A stretch of 64,000 nucleotides of DNA from Leptodactylus fallax (GCA_947044405.1 CAMRHE010000360.1:1198001-1262000), one strand, 5' to 3'; counted from the stretch's first letter, positions 34,601-49,600 are shown. A program made the numbers and translations. Notes: generated from the sequence alone by a model not told the origin.

Positions 34601-37600
34601 CGGTGTGCAATATTATTCGGCCCCTTTACTTTCAGTGCAGCAAACTCACTCCAGAAGTTCAGTGAGGATCTCTGAATGATCCAATGTTGTCCTAAATGAC
34701 TGATGATGATAAATATAATCCACCTGTGTGTAATCAAGTCTCCGTATAAATGCACCTGCTCTGTGATAGTCTCAGGGTTCTGTTTAAAGCGCAGAGAGCA
34801 TCATGAAGACCAAGGAACACACCAGGCAGGTCCGTGATACTGTTGTGGAGAAGTTTAAAGCTGGATTTGGATACAAAAAGATTTCCCAAACTTTAAACCT
34901 CCCAAGGAGCACTGTGCAAGCGATCATATTGAAATGGAAGGAGTATCAGACCACTGCAAATCTACCAAGACCCGGCCGTCCCTCTAAACTTTCATCTCAA
35001 ACAAGGAGAAGACTGATCAGAGATGCAGCCAAGAGGCCCATGATCACTCTGGATGAACTGCAGAGATCTACAGCTGAGGTGGGAGAGTCTGTCCATAGGA
35101 CAACAATCAGTCGTACACTGCACAAATCTGGCCTTTATGGAAGAGTGGCAAGAAGAAAGCCATTTCTCAAAGATATCCATAAAAAGTCTTGTTTAAAGTT
35201 TGCCACAAGCCACCTGGGAGACACCAAACATGTGGAAGAAGGTGCTCTGGTCAGATGAAACCAAAATCCAACTTTTTGGACACAATGCAAAACGATATGT
35301 TTGGCGTAAAAGCAACACAGCTCATCCCCCTGAACACACCATCCCCACTGTCACACATGGTGGTGGCAGCATCACGGTTTGGGCCTGCTTTTCTTCAGCA
35401 GGGACAGGGAAGATGGTTAAAATTGATGGGAAGATGGATGGAGCCAAATACAGGACCATTCTGGAAGAAAACCTGTTGGAGTCTGCAAAAGACCTGAGAC
35501 TGGGATGGAGATTTATCTTCCAACAAGACAATGATGCCAAACATAAAGCAAAATCTACAATGGAATGGTTCACAAATAAACGTATCCAGGTGTTAGAATG
35601 GCCAAGTCAAAGTCCAGACCTGAATCCAATCGAGAATCTGTGGAAAGAGCTGAAAACTGCTGTTCACAAACGCTCTCCATCCAACCTCACTGAGCTCCAG
35701 CTGTTTTCCAAGGAAGAATGGGCAAGAATTTCAGTCTCTCCATGTGCAAAACTGCTAGAGACATACCCCAAGCGACTTGCAGCTGTAATCACAGCAAAAG
35801 GTGGCGCTACAAAGTATTAACTTAAGGGGGCCGAATAATATTGCACGCCCCACTTTTCAGTTTTTTATTTTTTACAAGAGTTTAAAATATCCAATAAATT
35901 TCGCTCCACTTCACAATTGCGTCCCACTTGTTGTTGATTCTTCAAAAAATAAAATAAAATTTTATATATTTATGTTTGAAGCCTGTAATGTGGTAAAAGG
36001 TTGAAAAGTTCAAGGGGGCCAAATACTTTTGCAAGGCACTGTATTTTTTTTTTTCTTCACTATTTTATTAGCCCCCTTTCCCCCCGATTGAACCCCCCTG
36101 ATTGAACCTGCAATCATTTGATTGCAAGTCCCATAGACTGCAATGAAACTGTATTGCAGTCTATTGAGATTCTACATTACTATTGAGGCTGGCCATAGTC
36201 CAGCCTCAATAGTAATATTCCTATGACAGGCCTGGGAGCCTTCATAAGACTGCCACAGGAACAGTTCGACTCCTGCAATCTCACCGCACAGGAGCCGGCA
36301 TGCAATGTATAAGGTACCACCGGGCCTGGGACAGTCTTGGGGGTCTTACAGGTAGTAATGCCTGCGATCAGAGTGGACTCTGATCGCGGCATTAGCTCCA
36401 GGTCTCCACTGTACATTACACATATATAAGCTCTGCTGCAGAGCGGTCGCCATCATCTTTACAGACTCAGCATCTGCCGCAATAGCACGATAGATGCCGG
36501 GATGGTTTCGCACCGCCTCCCAGGGCCCGCAGCATCGCCCCACTCCTCCTGCTATATATTTATATATCTTTTTTTTTTTTTTAAGTATTAAACCACAAAA
36601 AGATACTACATTTGGTATGGCTATCTTCGCACTGACCTGCAGAATATAAGACAGGGAGGGAGGGTCTAGTTTGCTCGCTTAATATATGGGAAACCTATAG
36701 TTTATATAACACTGATGGGCTTTCCTCTGGTGTGACATCACCCATCAGGTGAGAAGTTTATCTCAGGCATCCCCCACCCCTGACATTATAAGGCGGCATT
36801 GTGTAAGGTATATATGTTATATAGAACATGTCCCTTTTGGTATCCGGGTTTGATCTTCATTGCCCCCCCCCCCCCCCCCACACACACACACCTATCAGTT
36901 AGGGCTGGGAGATTATGGCCTAAATCAAAATTGCAATTACCTTGATTACTATTAATGGCTATATAGGCCACGCCCCTTTTAAAATCCAACGTCCTTTAGA
37001 GTATATATTGGGTGAACCTCACAAGGTTCACTTGGTGGTTTTGTTTGGACCTAAAACGTCTGAGACTGCTATTATATAGTGGGATCTTTTCAGACCCCGG
37101 AGTACAATGAGCGGAGGCCCCGGGGAGGTGATCAGACATAAACAGTGTTACTCATGTTCTCTGGGCTCCGGCACTGCTCCTTGTCCTCTCCCAGCATCCT
37201 TAGTCACGCCAGGGATCACTGTGGCCTATGATTGGGTTATTGTAGTCCCTGATGTTATATTGGTGAGTAACACTGTTTATTTCTTACACCTCCCTTGGGC
37301 CTCCACAGTTCCGGTTCACACAATTCAGTCCAAACAAATTGCTCAGCCCTACTGTCAGTTCAGCACAGAGCCACTCTTTTCCAATGGTCATGTCTGGTAC
37401 TGCATATTGTGCATCTATTGCAGCTTTGACACGAGTTTGGACAGAGCTGTTGGCATCACTTATGAATAAATCCCTCCTCTTCTTCACAGGAGTATGAGAA
37501 GCTTGCCGACTTCTTCAAGACGCACTTCCATGTGGAGCTGACAGAAAAGGATCTGTGCGTGAAAGGCTGGAATTGGGGCAGTGCGAGGTTTGGAGGTGCG

Positions 37601-40600
37601 TCTGCTTTGCTGGTTTACTAGTTCTGAGGCATACGTTTCACCATTGTACTGGCACTGATTTCCTCGTGCTGGTCAGGCCCAGGACAGTGTATAACCCGCA
37701 GGGCGAGCAGTTGGGCTGTATTCACGCGGTGTTTACAATGTCTGCTTGCAGTAAGCACTGAGAGTCCTTGGTACTTACATCACCTATCTATAGGCCTCAT
37801 GTCCCTTATGTTTTCCTGCTTCTGTCTTGTAGGTCAGCTTCTCTCCTTTGATATCGGGGAGCAGCCAGCCTTTGAGCTGCCCCTCAGTAACGTGTCTCAG
37901 TGTACCACCGGGAAGAACGAGGTGACGCTGGAGTTTCACCAGAATGACGATTCAGAGGTGTCTCTCATGGAGATTCGTTTCTATGTCCCGCCCACACAAG
38001 ACGATGGTGGCGATCCAGTAGAGGTAACTGTGTACTTACAGCTCTTGTTACCTCCACCCCTTGGTGACAGCCACAATACATGTACAGCAGAAGTGCTCTG
38101 GGGCAATATGGCTTACACAGCAGACACGTAACATGCATCTAAACCTCTTAGACTGGGGCTGAACTGCGATTTTGTTTGTGACTGCTGTTACAGGTCCAAA
38201 GATTGCCATGTCCCCCTGTGACTCCTTCGCTAATGTAACTGAACGGAGTCACATTGCGACCCCAAGGATGCTGCCATCACATCTTCCAGGTGCAAAACAG
38301 TCAAGCCGTTCCCATTAGTGAAGGAGTTGGAGGGCAACATGGAGCTGTGCGTGGCCAAAGTCTCTGTGTACTCCAAGCCTAATGGAAGTGCAGTCTATAG
38401 ACAGTATACTGCAGTGCAGAAGAGTTTAGTAATACTATTAAAAAAAATTAACTATTATCACTACATCTGAAAATCCACATAAAAATAAGAAGTTACTGCG
38501 GAGGGGAGGGGGTCATTTTGTGGTGCGTTGTAGCCGCGTCCAACTCAGGCGTGCTCCCTCGTGCGTGTGTGGTCATATAGGACCGTGGTCATTTATGTGC
38601 ATTTCTTCCTCTACTTTTAGGCTTTTGCTAAGAACATCCTCTCCAAGGCAGACGTCATCCAGGCGACAGGTGATGCGGTGTGCATTTTCCGGGAGCTGCA
38701 GTGCCTCACTCCTCGTGGTCGCTACGACATACGCATCTACCCCACTTTCCTTCACTTGCATGGAAAAACCTTTGACTACAAAATCCCATACACAACCGTC
38801 CTGCGGCTCTTCCTTCTGCCACATAAGGATCAGCGCCAGATGTTCTTTGTGGTAAGTCTGTGTCCATAGGCTAGGGCTGAGCGATTGATCGAAAAAATAA
38901 CCGACACCGAACATCAGCACAGATAACTGACGTGATTATATACACTTGCTTATTACAATATTTGTGAGGTTCCACCTGCAGTTTAATTCACACCGAACGC
39001 ACCTGAACTGACAGCGCTATTAGAGTATAATGAGCGGAGGCCCAGGGGAGGTGATCAAACATAAGAAAAGTCTTATTCGCCTCTCCTGGGGTCCGGCGTG
39101 GCTCTCTCTGGTCTTCTGACTGATGTCACGTGGCCTTGTGACGCATGGATGCAAGCTTTGCAACGCCGTGTGACCCACATGACTGCTGAGGCCCAATCAC
39201 TGGCCCCAGCAGTTGTTGACGTCCGTTAGAAGACCAGAAGAGTAGAGAGAGCCGTTCCAAAGCCCAGGAGAGGTGAGTAACACGGTTTATTATGTTTGTC
39301 ACCTCCCTTGGGCCTCCGATCATTATACTCGGGGGTCTGAAAAGACCCCACAGTATAATAACAATTTTGGTTTGGACGAATCTCGCAAGGTTCACCTCGT
39401 ACTTTAAAAGGGGCGTGACCTAAATAATTGTTGTCAATCGAGGCAAAATGTGTGATTAATTGCGATTTTTGATTTAGGTCCTAATCGCCCAGCCCTACTA
39501 TGGGCCCACTGGTCTCTAATATTCGTGGTGAGACACGTTTTGAAGTCTACTTATTTCTGAGCATTTTGAATAAGCTAAATGGACAGTAGAGGGCACATCT
39601 GCACCAAGTATATGGCTAGTTTTAGGCATCTTAGACCTTGTAAAGAACCTTCTTGGCCAGTACAGTGGTCATGGCTGCAGTTCTATGCTTTAAGGTTACC
39701 CCCCCCGCACACTATAATCTAACCACCCATTACCTAGGTGTAGTATGCTTACCTGGTGCCTTCTGTGCCAGCTGCCATGTCCCTCCAACCCTCTGTCACA
39801 AAATGGCTGCAGAAATCTTTAGTGACAAACATGCCCCCCTTCCTATATTCTTGCACAGGATGGGCCAGGGCCAGTGCTGTGGCATCCTGGGTGACTTTTC
39901 CCCGCAGGGATTGCTAGAAGATCACCACACGCAGGATCAGCCCTGAGAGATGAAGGTTCTCCTGTACAATCTGTGGTCAGGGATGATATTCTGTGTGTGA
40001 TCTTCTAGCATTGCCTGTGGAGAAAAGACAATGGGATGCTCACAGCATCACCACTATTGGTACTGGCTATCTCGGTTAGATGTGGCTGTGACTTCCAGAC
40101 ATTTTGTGGTGGAGGATTGGAGGAGACCATTTTGTGGAATGGGGGGGGGTCATGGCCGCTGAAACGGAGGTCAACAGGTAATTATACTTCACATAGGTAA
40201 TGGAAGGTTAAAATATAGTCTGAGAGGGGAGTTGGTTTGAGAAAGCATGGGCTCCGCTGTGGTACTGAACACCGCCACACGTTTGGAGCCGTGTAGGGTA
40301 CGGCAGTGATCATGGGGATCTGGTAGTTCACTCAGGTTATTTGTGTGCAGTAGCTGTGAATACAGAAGAGGATATTACATTAACCCTACGTGTTGTTCTT
40401 CACTGCAGATAAGTTTGGATCCTCCGATCAAGCAGGGACAGACGCGCTATCATTTCTTAATCCTGCTTTTCTCTAAAGACGAGGACATCACATTGACCCT
40501 CAACATGAGCGAGTGAGTGCTGGTCCTGCTGTACGGTCCTGTAGTGTTATAAACCTTGGTGAAGCCACGTCCCATTCTTTAACCCCTTAATGCAAAATCA

Positions 40601-43600
40601 CATATGGTGTGTCATCTGTGAGATAAAACTACCACAGGATGCTGCGTTTTACTTCCTGTAAAAAAAAAAAAAAAACATCCCGGTCTCCACATATTTCTGT
40701 CTACAGAGATGTGTAAGGTGTCAATTTACGTTTCACAAAATTATATCAATAAAAATAAGTGCAGGTTGCTCCTGTTACAGCTCTGCTGGATAAATACTTT
40801 TATATTTTAATACTCCGGTCATTTTCAGACTCTGATATAATTTTTTATTTTTATATGTAAATATAATCTGTCAGGGTGATTTGGGACACTAAACCCCTGG
40901 TCTATAAGGTCCTGTGGGTGCTTTAGTGTCCCAAATCGCCTTGACAGGTTCTCTTTAAATTTTATAATGTTTTATGGCTTTTTCTATATTTTAATGGATT
41001 TTTTTACACTTTGAAATACTTCTACCTTGCAGTATATTATCAGATTACTGTTGTTACAGTGCACAGTGTCTGCGGCAGTGTGTAATAGGACCCACATGTC
41101 CTGGGAGTCTTCAGTAGGCTCCCGACTGTCATAGCAGCACCTATAGAATTAAGATGGCAGCCCCCAGGCGTTCTATTCACTAAGATGATATGGTTGTAAT
41201 TGACTGCGGCATCTAAGTGGTTAAGTGTTTTTATTTGTTCAGGTATTTAGAAGTTGAAGCTAAAACTAGAAGATTGAAATAAAGAGAAGAGGCAGCAGCT
41301 GTTCTCTAGGCTAGTGGACGGGCACCCCTACATATGACGTGGTCTCCTTTCTTGAGCTCTGGCTATATTTTCGCAAGTGCAGAACTGGTGATGTCACTGC
41401 TGATACGTCATGAGTCCTGAACACCTGATTGGCTGCAGAAGTCATGGCGCCTCACCCCTTCCAGTCCATCTGGGACCAGCAGGGGCACGATGGCCACCAG
41501 TGGAGCCACCTTTTGCTAACAGCTCTGGCTCATATAGAGGAGTCTTGGGCGGGAGACCCCAGTCTTGCGTCCATGTGTCCCGGGCCATGAATATGAGACC
41601 ATCCCTTATGGTGGGCCTTTTAGATGACAGTGTTGTCTCCTTACTACTGTACTGGGGTCTGCAGCATCACTACGTAAGGTTTATTGTACTATATGGCGCC
41701 TGTCATATCATGGGGTACATTCACATTGTGTGCATCTTCCTGCGCAGTTTATGTTGTCGCCGCACTCCAGCGCTGGACATGGTAGTATTTCCACCATCTT
41801 GCTTTCACTTGTGTTTATTGCTTTGATCTCTTTTCCCTTCTTAGAGAAGAAGTTGAAAAGCGATTTGAAGGAAAGCTGAAGAAGAACATGTCCGGGTGTC
41901 TGTACGAGATGGTGAGCCGCGTCATGAAGGCCCTCGTAAACCGCAAAATCACCGTGCCTGGAAACTTCCAAGGGTGGGTGACCCTATATTAGCAGTGGTG
42001 AGAGGGACTGTACCCCTAGTGAACTGCACATGTCAATAGTGAGACAGTGCTACGACATGGGTGCCAAACTGCCAAGTCACCTCACCCCCTCAGCTAGGAC
42101 CGGTATTTACAGAGCCCCCCTCCCTCATTATGTTCCGTCTATACAGTATAGGCGTCTCATGGGACACACAAGCCTTTGACGTGACCAGCTCTTTGTTTTT
42201 TATGCTATGGATGTGATTATTTCTTTACTGTCCTCCATGTTGACGCTGATGTGTTTCTCTCTCTTCTGACAGGCACTCCGGAGCTCAGTGCATCACATGC
42301 TCGTACAAGGCGAGCTCAGGACTGCTGTATCCTCTGGAGCGGGGTTTCATTTACGTGCACAAGCCGCCCGTCCACATCCGGTTTGATGAAGTGAATTGCG
42401 TGAACTTTGCACGTGGCACCACCACAACTCGCTCTTTTGACTTCGAAATAGAGACCAAGCAAGGATCTCAATACACTTTCAGCAACATCGAAAGGTTGGT
42501 TATGTCTGACAATGTAAGGATGTTGTGCCTGGGGTAATGTGCGCTGTATGGACGTCAGACAGTTTAGAGCCACCGCCCTGAGGTGTCGTACCTGCTGCAT
42601 TGTCCGATCTAGAGGCGATGTAACATAGGTAGTCTAGTTAGTGGAGGTGTTTATGTCACTAGTCTTGGTTCTTTAGGGTGGTGAAAGGGTTAATAGTTGA
42701 TTTCCTGGTTGACTAGGGCAATACTTCCTTTTTGGTAGTTGAGGGTGAGGACTGGTGTTAATAAGTGCTGGAGCCCGGGGAGCCGAGTGAACCACCGAGG
42801 TGGGAAGAGGAACACAATGAAGCACATCACATTCATCCTTCCTGATTTGTGGTGATCAAATATGTCAGTGCTGGACAGGACAGAGAGTCCTCTCACAGTT
42901 CTCTCCTTCTGAATACTCTCACAGTTCTGTCAGTGATTGGGCAGAGTACTGTCCCAGTTCTCTCCTCTATGAAAGGGTAGGGTACTGTCATGGTTCTCTT
43001 TGTGCTCGAGCAGAGTACTCGCAGCGCTCTCCTCTGTGGTTTGTCAGGTTACTCTCACAGTTCTCTCCCCTATGATCAGGTAAAATAATGTCACAGTTGT
43101 CTCCCTTATGTTTGGGCAGAGTTCTCTCACAGTTCTTTCTACGATCAGGCAAGCTACTCTCACAGTTCTCTACTGTTCAATTGGGTAGGGTACTCTCACA
43201 GTTTTCGCAGTCAGGCAGGCAATTCTCTCCTGTATGAGCGGGCAGAGTACTCTCACGGTTTTCTCCTCTATGATCAGGTAGAATACTGTCACAGTTCTCT
43301 CCTCTATGATCGGGTATGGTACTCTCACAGTTCTCTCCTCTGTGCTTGGGCAGAGTACCACACAGTGCTATCCTCTGTGATTTGGCAGGGTACTCTCGCA
43401 GTTCTCTTTCCCATGATGGAGTAGGGTATTCTTAAGCTTCGCTCCCCTATGGTTGAACAGGGTACTCTCACAGTGCTCTCATATGTGACTGGGCCGGGTA
43501 CTCTCACAGTGTTCTCCTCTGTGACTGGGCCGGGTACTCTCACAGTGTTCTCTGTGACTGGGCCGGGTACTCTCACAGTGCTCTCCTCTGTGACTGGGCC

Positions 43601-46600
43601 GGGTACTCTCACAGTGTTCTCCTCTGTGACTGGGCCGGGTACTCTCACAGTGTTCTCCTCTGTGACTGGGCCGGGTACTCTCACAGTGTTCTCTGTGACT
43701 GGGCCGGGTACTTTCACAGTGCTCTCCTCTGTGACTGGGCCGGGTACTCTCACAGAGTTCTCCTGTGTGACTGGGCCGGGTACTCTCACAGAGTTCTCCT
43801 CTGTGACTGGGCCGGGTACTCTCACAGTGTTCTCTCTGACTGGGCCGGGTACTCTCACAGAGTTCTCCTGTGTGACTGGGCCGGGTACTCTCACAGAGTT
43901 CTCCTCTGTGACTGGGCCGGGTACTCTCACAGTGTTCTTTCTGACTGTGCCGGGTACTCTCACAGTGCTCTCCTCTGTGACTGGGCCGGGTACTCTCACA
44001 GTGCTCTCTTTTACAATCAGGCAGTTCTTATGTGGTTTGCCTTTACTTTAACGAATTAAATGGATGTGTCATCATCTTGTATAAAACAGAGTAATGGATC
44101 CCTTTGCTCACAGTAGCTGCAATACCACAGACTTATCACTAGGGGGCCTCATCAGAACACGCAGTTGTAGTGTCTCAGCACTTTTAGGGTGAGTGTGTCT
44201 TTGGTCCCCGTCCCCCACTTTTCCTTTTCCTCACCCTTTTCTGTAAATGTCCATACAGCAGTGGCCGCAGGGTGTGATGGGTATGATCACCGAATCTGAC
44301 ACTCGGCTACAAAAGCTGAGTGTGGACTGAAGGCCGGTCCTGGCTGTTTAACCCCTCAGGTGCTGCTATGAGTGCTGACTGTCACATGACGTGTTTTTAT
44401 ACAGGGAGGACACCCGTATTGTGTGAGTGGGTGGAGCCTCTCTCTTTAGAGTTGTGTGTCGGTCGATGTAAGAGTGACCGGCTATAACTGTGATCATTTC
44501 TCTTCCTCAGGGAGGAATACGGGAAACTCTTTGACTTTGTGAATGCAAAGAAACTGAACATCAAGAACCGAGGCCTGAAAGAGGTGAGTGCGGTGCGGGC
44601 AGCTCCTCCGCACGTCTCCCGGACAGACTCTTACTCATGGCTGTCTCTTCTCCCTTTTACATGTTAGAAGTCACAGGTCAGCGCCCTCCGCCCCAAGCCC
44701 AGGTTGTATGTTTGCAGTGTGTATTTGATATGTGTGTATTTCCAGGACATATCAGCATGGACTGTAAGGCTGACGTCACAAGATGGAGGGCCACAACGTA
44801 CCCCTAAAAGTTCCCAGTATTCTTGCATGCCAGATAAAAGTTCATGCCCCACAATAACAAGTTATTACCTATCCACAGGATAGCTGGTGTTCAGGGGCTA
44901 ATTGTGAGGACCTTACTGATCATGTGACCAGGGGTCTTTTGTGCCCTGTTTGGATGGAGTGTCAGGCAAGCAGGAGACATAGGCGACCGTCGCTCCATTC
45001 AAATGAGGAACACAAAACCCCCTACTATGGTGATCGATGGGTGACCCTGTAGCTTGTCCCCATTTACCACACTTTCATCGCCTTAGGCGGTACTTTGCTA
45101 TTGTGGGACGACCCCTTTAACTCTTTCTGGGGGTAACACGGCAGTCATAATGTCTTCAGTTTCTTCTATGGCGCTTGGAAACTTTAACCCCGAGTTACGT
45201 CTGAAACAATCAGGTCTCAAATTTGAGTCCGTATTCCCTTTGTTGGTGTCACTTAATTGCCCCTTTCCCAGGTATGTCTGCATGGTTGCATGGCTTTTCT
45301 GCCGTGTCTGTCACCTAACTACAGTACTAATGATATCCTGCTCACAAAGGTTCACGGCCCTGACATGGTTAACAAGCCATGCACCTATGTGAGTAGGACA
45401 GGGTCAGGATAGTGGACCAGCTCAGTGAAGCCGTGTGCATTGCACCTGTTACCTGTATGTGTGCCCCCTGATGGCACAACCTAATATTGTGGTGTTTGGC
45501 TGGATTCCCCTGGACATAACAGGGCCATATTATCTGGGCGTGACTACAGCCACTAATCCTGTCCTGACCGCAGGTCTGAGGGCCCGAGCTAGCCGAAGCA
45601 TTGCCATCGCTAATGCTGGAAGTTCAGGGTATTAGACCTGCAGTCTGGATGGGATTTGTGGCTGTAATGCAGAGTCTATAATAAAGATGGATTATTATTG
45701 CAGTGTGAATCTAACCCTCCAAAGAATTCACGAGCTGAACGCCACAACCCCAACTCCCTCCCCCCTCCTCCTAAGCAGCCTATTAGTCTCTGGTGAGAGA
45801 GGCGAGGGGAGCGCTCTCCTAAATCTGCTGCCGTTATTGGTTCTTATTTTTGTGCAGTTTTTGGTAATAATGAAGCGTAACTGTTTCCTTATAATACTGC
45901 CCTTAAAAATGGAAGGCAGAGAAATCCCCTCTGGTGACTGTTAGGGAATCAGGGGACTCTGCTGTGAGCAATGGGGTAAGAAGCAAGTGGCAGTGAGCCT
46001 GCTGCAACTACATGGGGGATAGAGGTACTGCTGGGACTATATTGGGGGATAGGGGTACTGCTGGGACTACATGGGGGATAGGGGTACTGCTGGGACTACA
46101 TGGTGGTTAGAGGTACTGCTGGGACTACATGGGGATAGGGGTACTGCTGGGACTACATGGGGGATAGGGGTACTGCTGGGACTACATGGGGGATAGGGGT
46201 ACTGCTGGGACTACATGGTGGATAGAGGTACTGCTGGGACTACATGGGGATAGGGGTACTGCTGCAACTATATGGTGGATAGAGGTACTGCTGGGACTAC
46301 ATGGGGGATAGGGGTACTACGGGGACTATATGGGGGATAGGGGTACTGCTGGGACTACATGGGGATAGGGGTACTGCTGGGACTACATGGGGATAGGGGT
46401 ACTGCTGGGACTACATGGGGATAGGGGTACTGCTGCAACTACATGGGGGATAGAGGTGCTACTGTGACTACATGGGGGATAGAGGTACTGCTGGGACTTC
46501 ATGGGCGATAGAGGTACGTCTGGGACTACATGGGGATAGGGGTACTGCTGCAACTATATGGTGGATAGAGGTGCTACTGTGACTACATGGGGGATAGGGG

Positions 46601-49600
46601 TACTGCTGGGACTATATGGGGGATAGAGGTGCTACTGTGACTATATGGGGGATAAAGGTACTGCTGCAACTGGATGAGGATAGAGGTGCTACTGTGACTA
46701 TATGGGGGATAGAGGTACTGCTGGGACTATATGGGGGATAGGGGTACTGCTGGGACTATATGGGGGATAGGGGTACTGCTGCAACTGTATTGGGAATAGG
46801 GGTACTACATGAGGGATAGGGGTACTGCTGGGACTATATTGAGGGATAGGGGTACTGCTGCAACTGTATTGGGGATAGGGGTACTACATGAGGGATAGGG
46901 GTACTGCTGGGACTATATTGAGGGATAGGGGAACTGCTGCAACTGTATTGGGGATAGGGGTACTACATGAGGGATAGGGGTACTACTGGGACTACATGGG
47001 GGATAGGGCTACTGCTGGGACTATATTGAGGGATAGGGGTACTGCTGCAACTGTATTGGGGATAGGGGTACTACATGAGGGATAGGGGTACTGCTGGGAC
47101 TATATTGAGAGATGTTGTGACTGCATAGGGGGGAGGCTAATATTGTGACTAAGATGGAGGAAAGGATTTCTGCTGTAACCACTGGGCAAGAGAAGGAGTA
47201 CTGCTGTGATTGGGGAACCACAGTTTGATGGAGTGTTGGGCCCCTCATTGTTAATACTTTGCCCAGTGACATGTACAGTATATTCAGGACTCAGCCCGTG
47301 TCTTGGCCCCGCTTCTCTTATATAACTGCACAGACCTCCTCTTCCTGGGTGTGTGCGCCCGATGTACGGACTGCGTTACGTATAGCGCATGCACACTAGT
47401 GTCTGGTGTCCTAGAGTAATCCTGATAGGTGTGTGTGAGCCGCTAACTGAATCGCTCAACATTGTGCCGATGGACCGACCCTTCATATCGCTGCCTTGTG
47501 CTGCTGTTCCATGGACTGGGCGCACATGCTATATGTCTCTGTAATATACCGATACATCAATAACAGTGTGTGCACACAGCCCAATACCAGGCCCAAGTCG
47601 CCATTTACACAGCCTTAAAGGAACAGTAAATATATAAACTACACAAGCAGCATGCACAGGAGCCAATCTGGACCAGGGAATTCGGTCTATGCACAGGAGA
47701 CAGGACTCCTCATCATAGTGATCTATGGTCCCTGCTGACTCTCGGCTCTATTGTCCCGTACTGTGTATAGTCTATGACAGTAGTAGCCGCGAGGAGGCAG
47801 GGACTCCCAGCACTATACATAACTATGATGCAAGGAGTCTTGTTCCCCAGCTAGGTGTGGCCCAGAAAATCCGGCCGACGTAAAGGACCCGAAAGTCCGG
47901 TCCTGTTTGCCTTGTGCATATGGGGCCTTAATGGGGAGAAGTGTGTCCCATGAGATCCACCATATCCATATAAGTCTGTTTGGCAATTGGCGTCAGCAGT
48001 AGGAATGTTAAGCTCTTCCCCTTAACTAAGCACCTCCTTCACCCATCTGCTTACCAGAACCTAAATGGATCATAAAATTAACCCTTGCAGACTCTGGGCA
48101 ACATGATCTCTTGCTACTTGCGTCATGCATTTGTAGGTTTTGTGTTCCTTTAACTAGAATAAGCCACTGTTCACACCTGACACTGCTGCACCATCTCAGT
48201 GGCACAGTATTAGTGCATGTGGTATGTGGCGGCACAAGTGTAGACCGGATTTCAGTGTAGTGATCTGCATGTCTGGCACATTCGTGAAGCTACTCTCTGA
48301 TACGTCCCTGGTCAGCTCTTTAACCCTTTGTGCGGTCTCCTGTAGGGTGTGAAGCAGCCGTACGACGATTATGCCGACTCTGACGATGATCAGCAACATG
48401 ATGCCTATTTGGAGAGAATGAAAGAGGAAGGAAAGATTCGTGAGAACGCAGACAGCGACGACTCCGGAGATGAGACTGGTGAGAGTCCTATAAATATATG
48501 GAAGCCTATGTGTGACGGATGTCACTGTATGCTTGTATCGCAGTAAATCCTCATCTAGATGCTACAGAATGCAGTGTGAATGCACCCTAAGTAGTCTGTG
48601 GAGGAGTGACAAGTGCATACCCCGATTATAGCCAGTCCCTTGCTATGTAGCACCTCTGCGTATCCTTCATTATTGCCCAGCACGAGTGGTAAAAAGTCAG
48701 CCATTGCTGTGCGATATATTTAGTCGCCCTCCGTTTTACATTTGCTGTGTGTTTTTTCCCCTCTTGTAGATGAGTCATTTAATCCCGGAGAGGAGGAAGA
48801 TGAAGTTGCAGAAGAGTAAGTGAGGTGAACTCTGCGGTGTCTCATCCGCCGCCGCCTCGTGTCAGGCTCTTATCCATCTTTATTTTCTATCCACATTACA
48901 GATTTGACAGTAATCCCTCTAATAGTTCATCCAGTGCCGGAAGTGATGAAGATGAGGGAGAGAAGAAGAAGAAGCCGGCCAAGAGGCCGAAAATTGTTAG
49001 AGAGAAGAAGCCAAGGAAAAAAGCAGAGGTAACACTTGGGGAGTGATGCGAATATCTTTATAAACTTACCATCAGGGGCGTACACAGGGGGAAGTTCATG
49101 GTAAATACCGCCCCTGTGCTGACACTGACCGGCCACTGCACTCCTGAATGATGATAATGGCCATAATCAGTAGAGCGGCGGCTCATTGGTCTCTGGGCCC
49201 TGCCAGTAACCAGTGAGCACTGCCCTCAGTATTGGGTAGTGAGCGGTGAGCATGCTCTTCTCAGTACTCACTGCTCTTAGGACTCCCCATTTCTTCTCTG
49301 CTTCTGGAGCAGGCAGTCCTAAGACTTTGTGGTGGCTGAACTTGGGGGTATTATAATGTGTGTAGTCTAAGCTGGGGACATAAAGTGGGATTAGGCCTCA
49401 TGGGGGCATTACACTGTATGTGAGGGCACTAGACATGATACAGCATACCCAACTGCTGGCCATTGCAAGCAAAAAGATTGGGATAGGCTTTTGTGCCACA
49501 TATTGATAGGATATGCCTCGACTGCCATGTCTGACTGCTGTGATCTCCACCACTTGCTAAAATAGAGTTCCAGTAGCACCAGCTAAAAGCGGTGTCATCT

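Noticed and set aside
43325..44051. Repeat-protein ORFs in SSRP1 intron 8 ([16 protein letters not shown])
   Set aside because: Same effect of a 36-bp minisatellite, open on both strands, bounded by confirmed SSRP1 exons.
47021..47272. Minus-strand ORF at the end of the intron 9 minisatellite
   Set aside because: Mostly minisatellite translation with no family resemblance, inside an SSRP1 intron.
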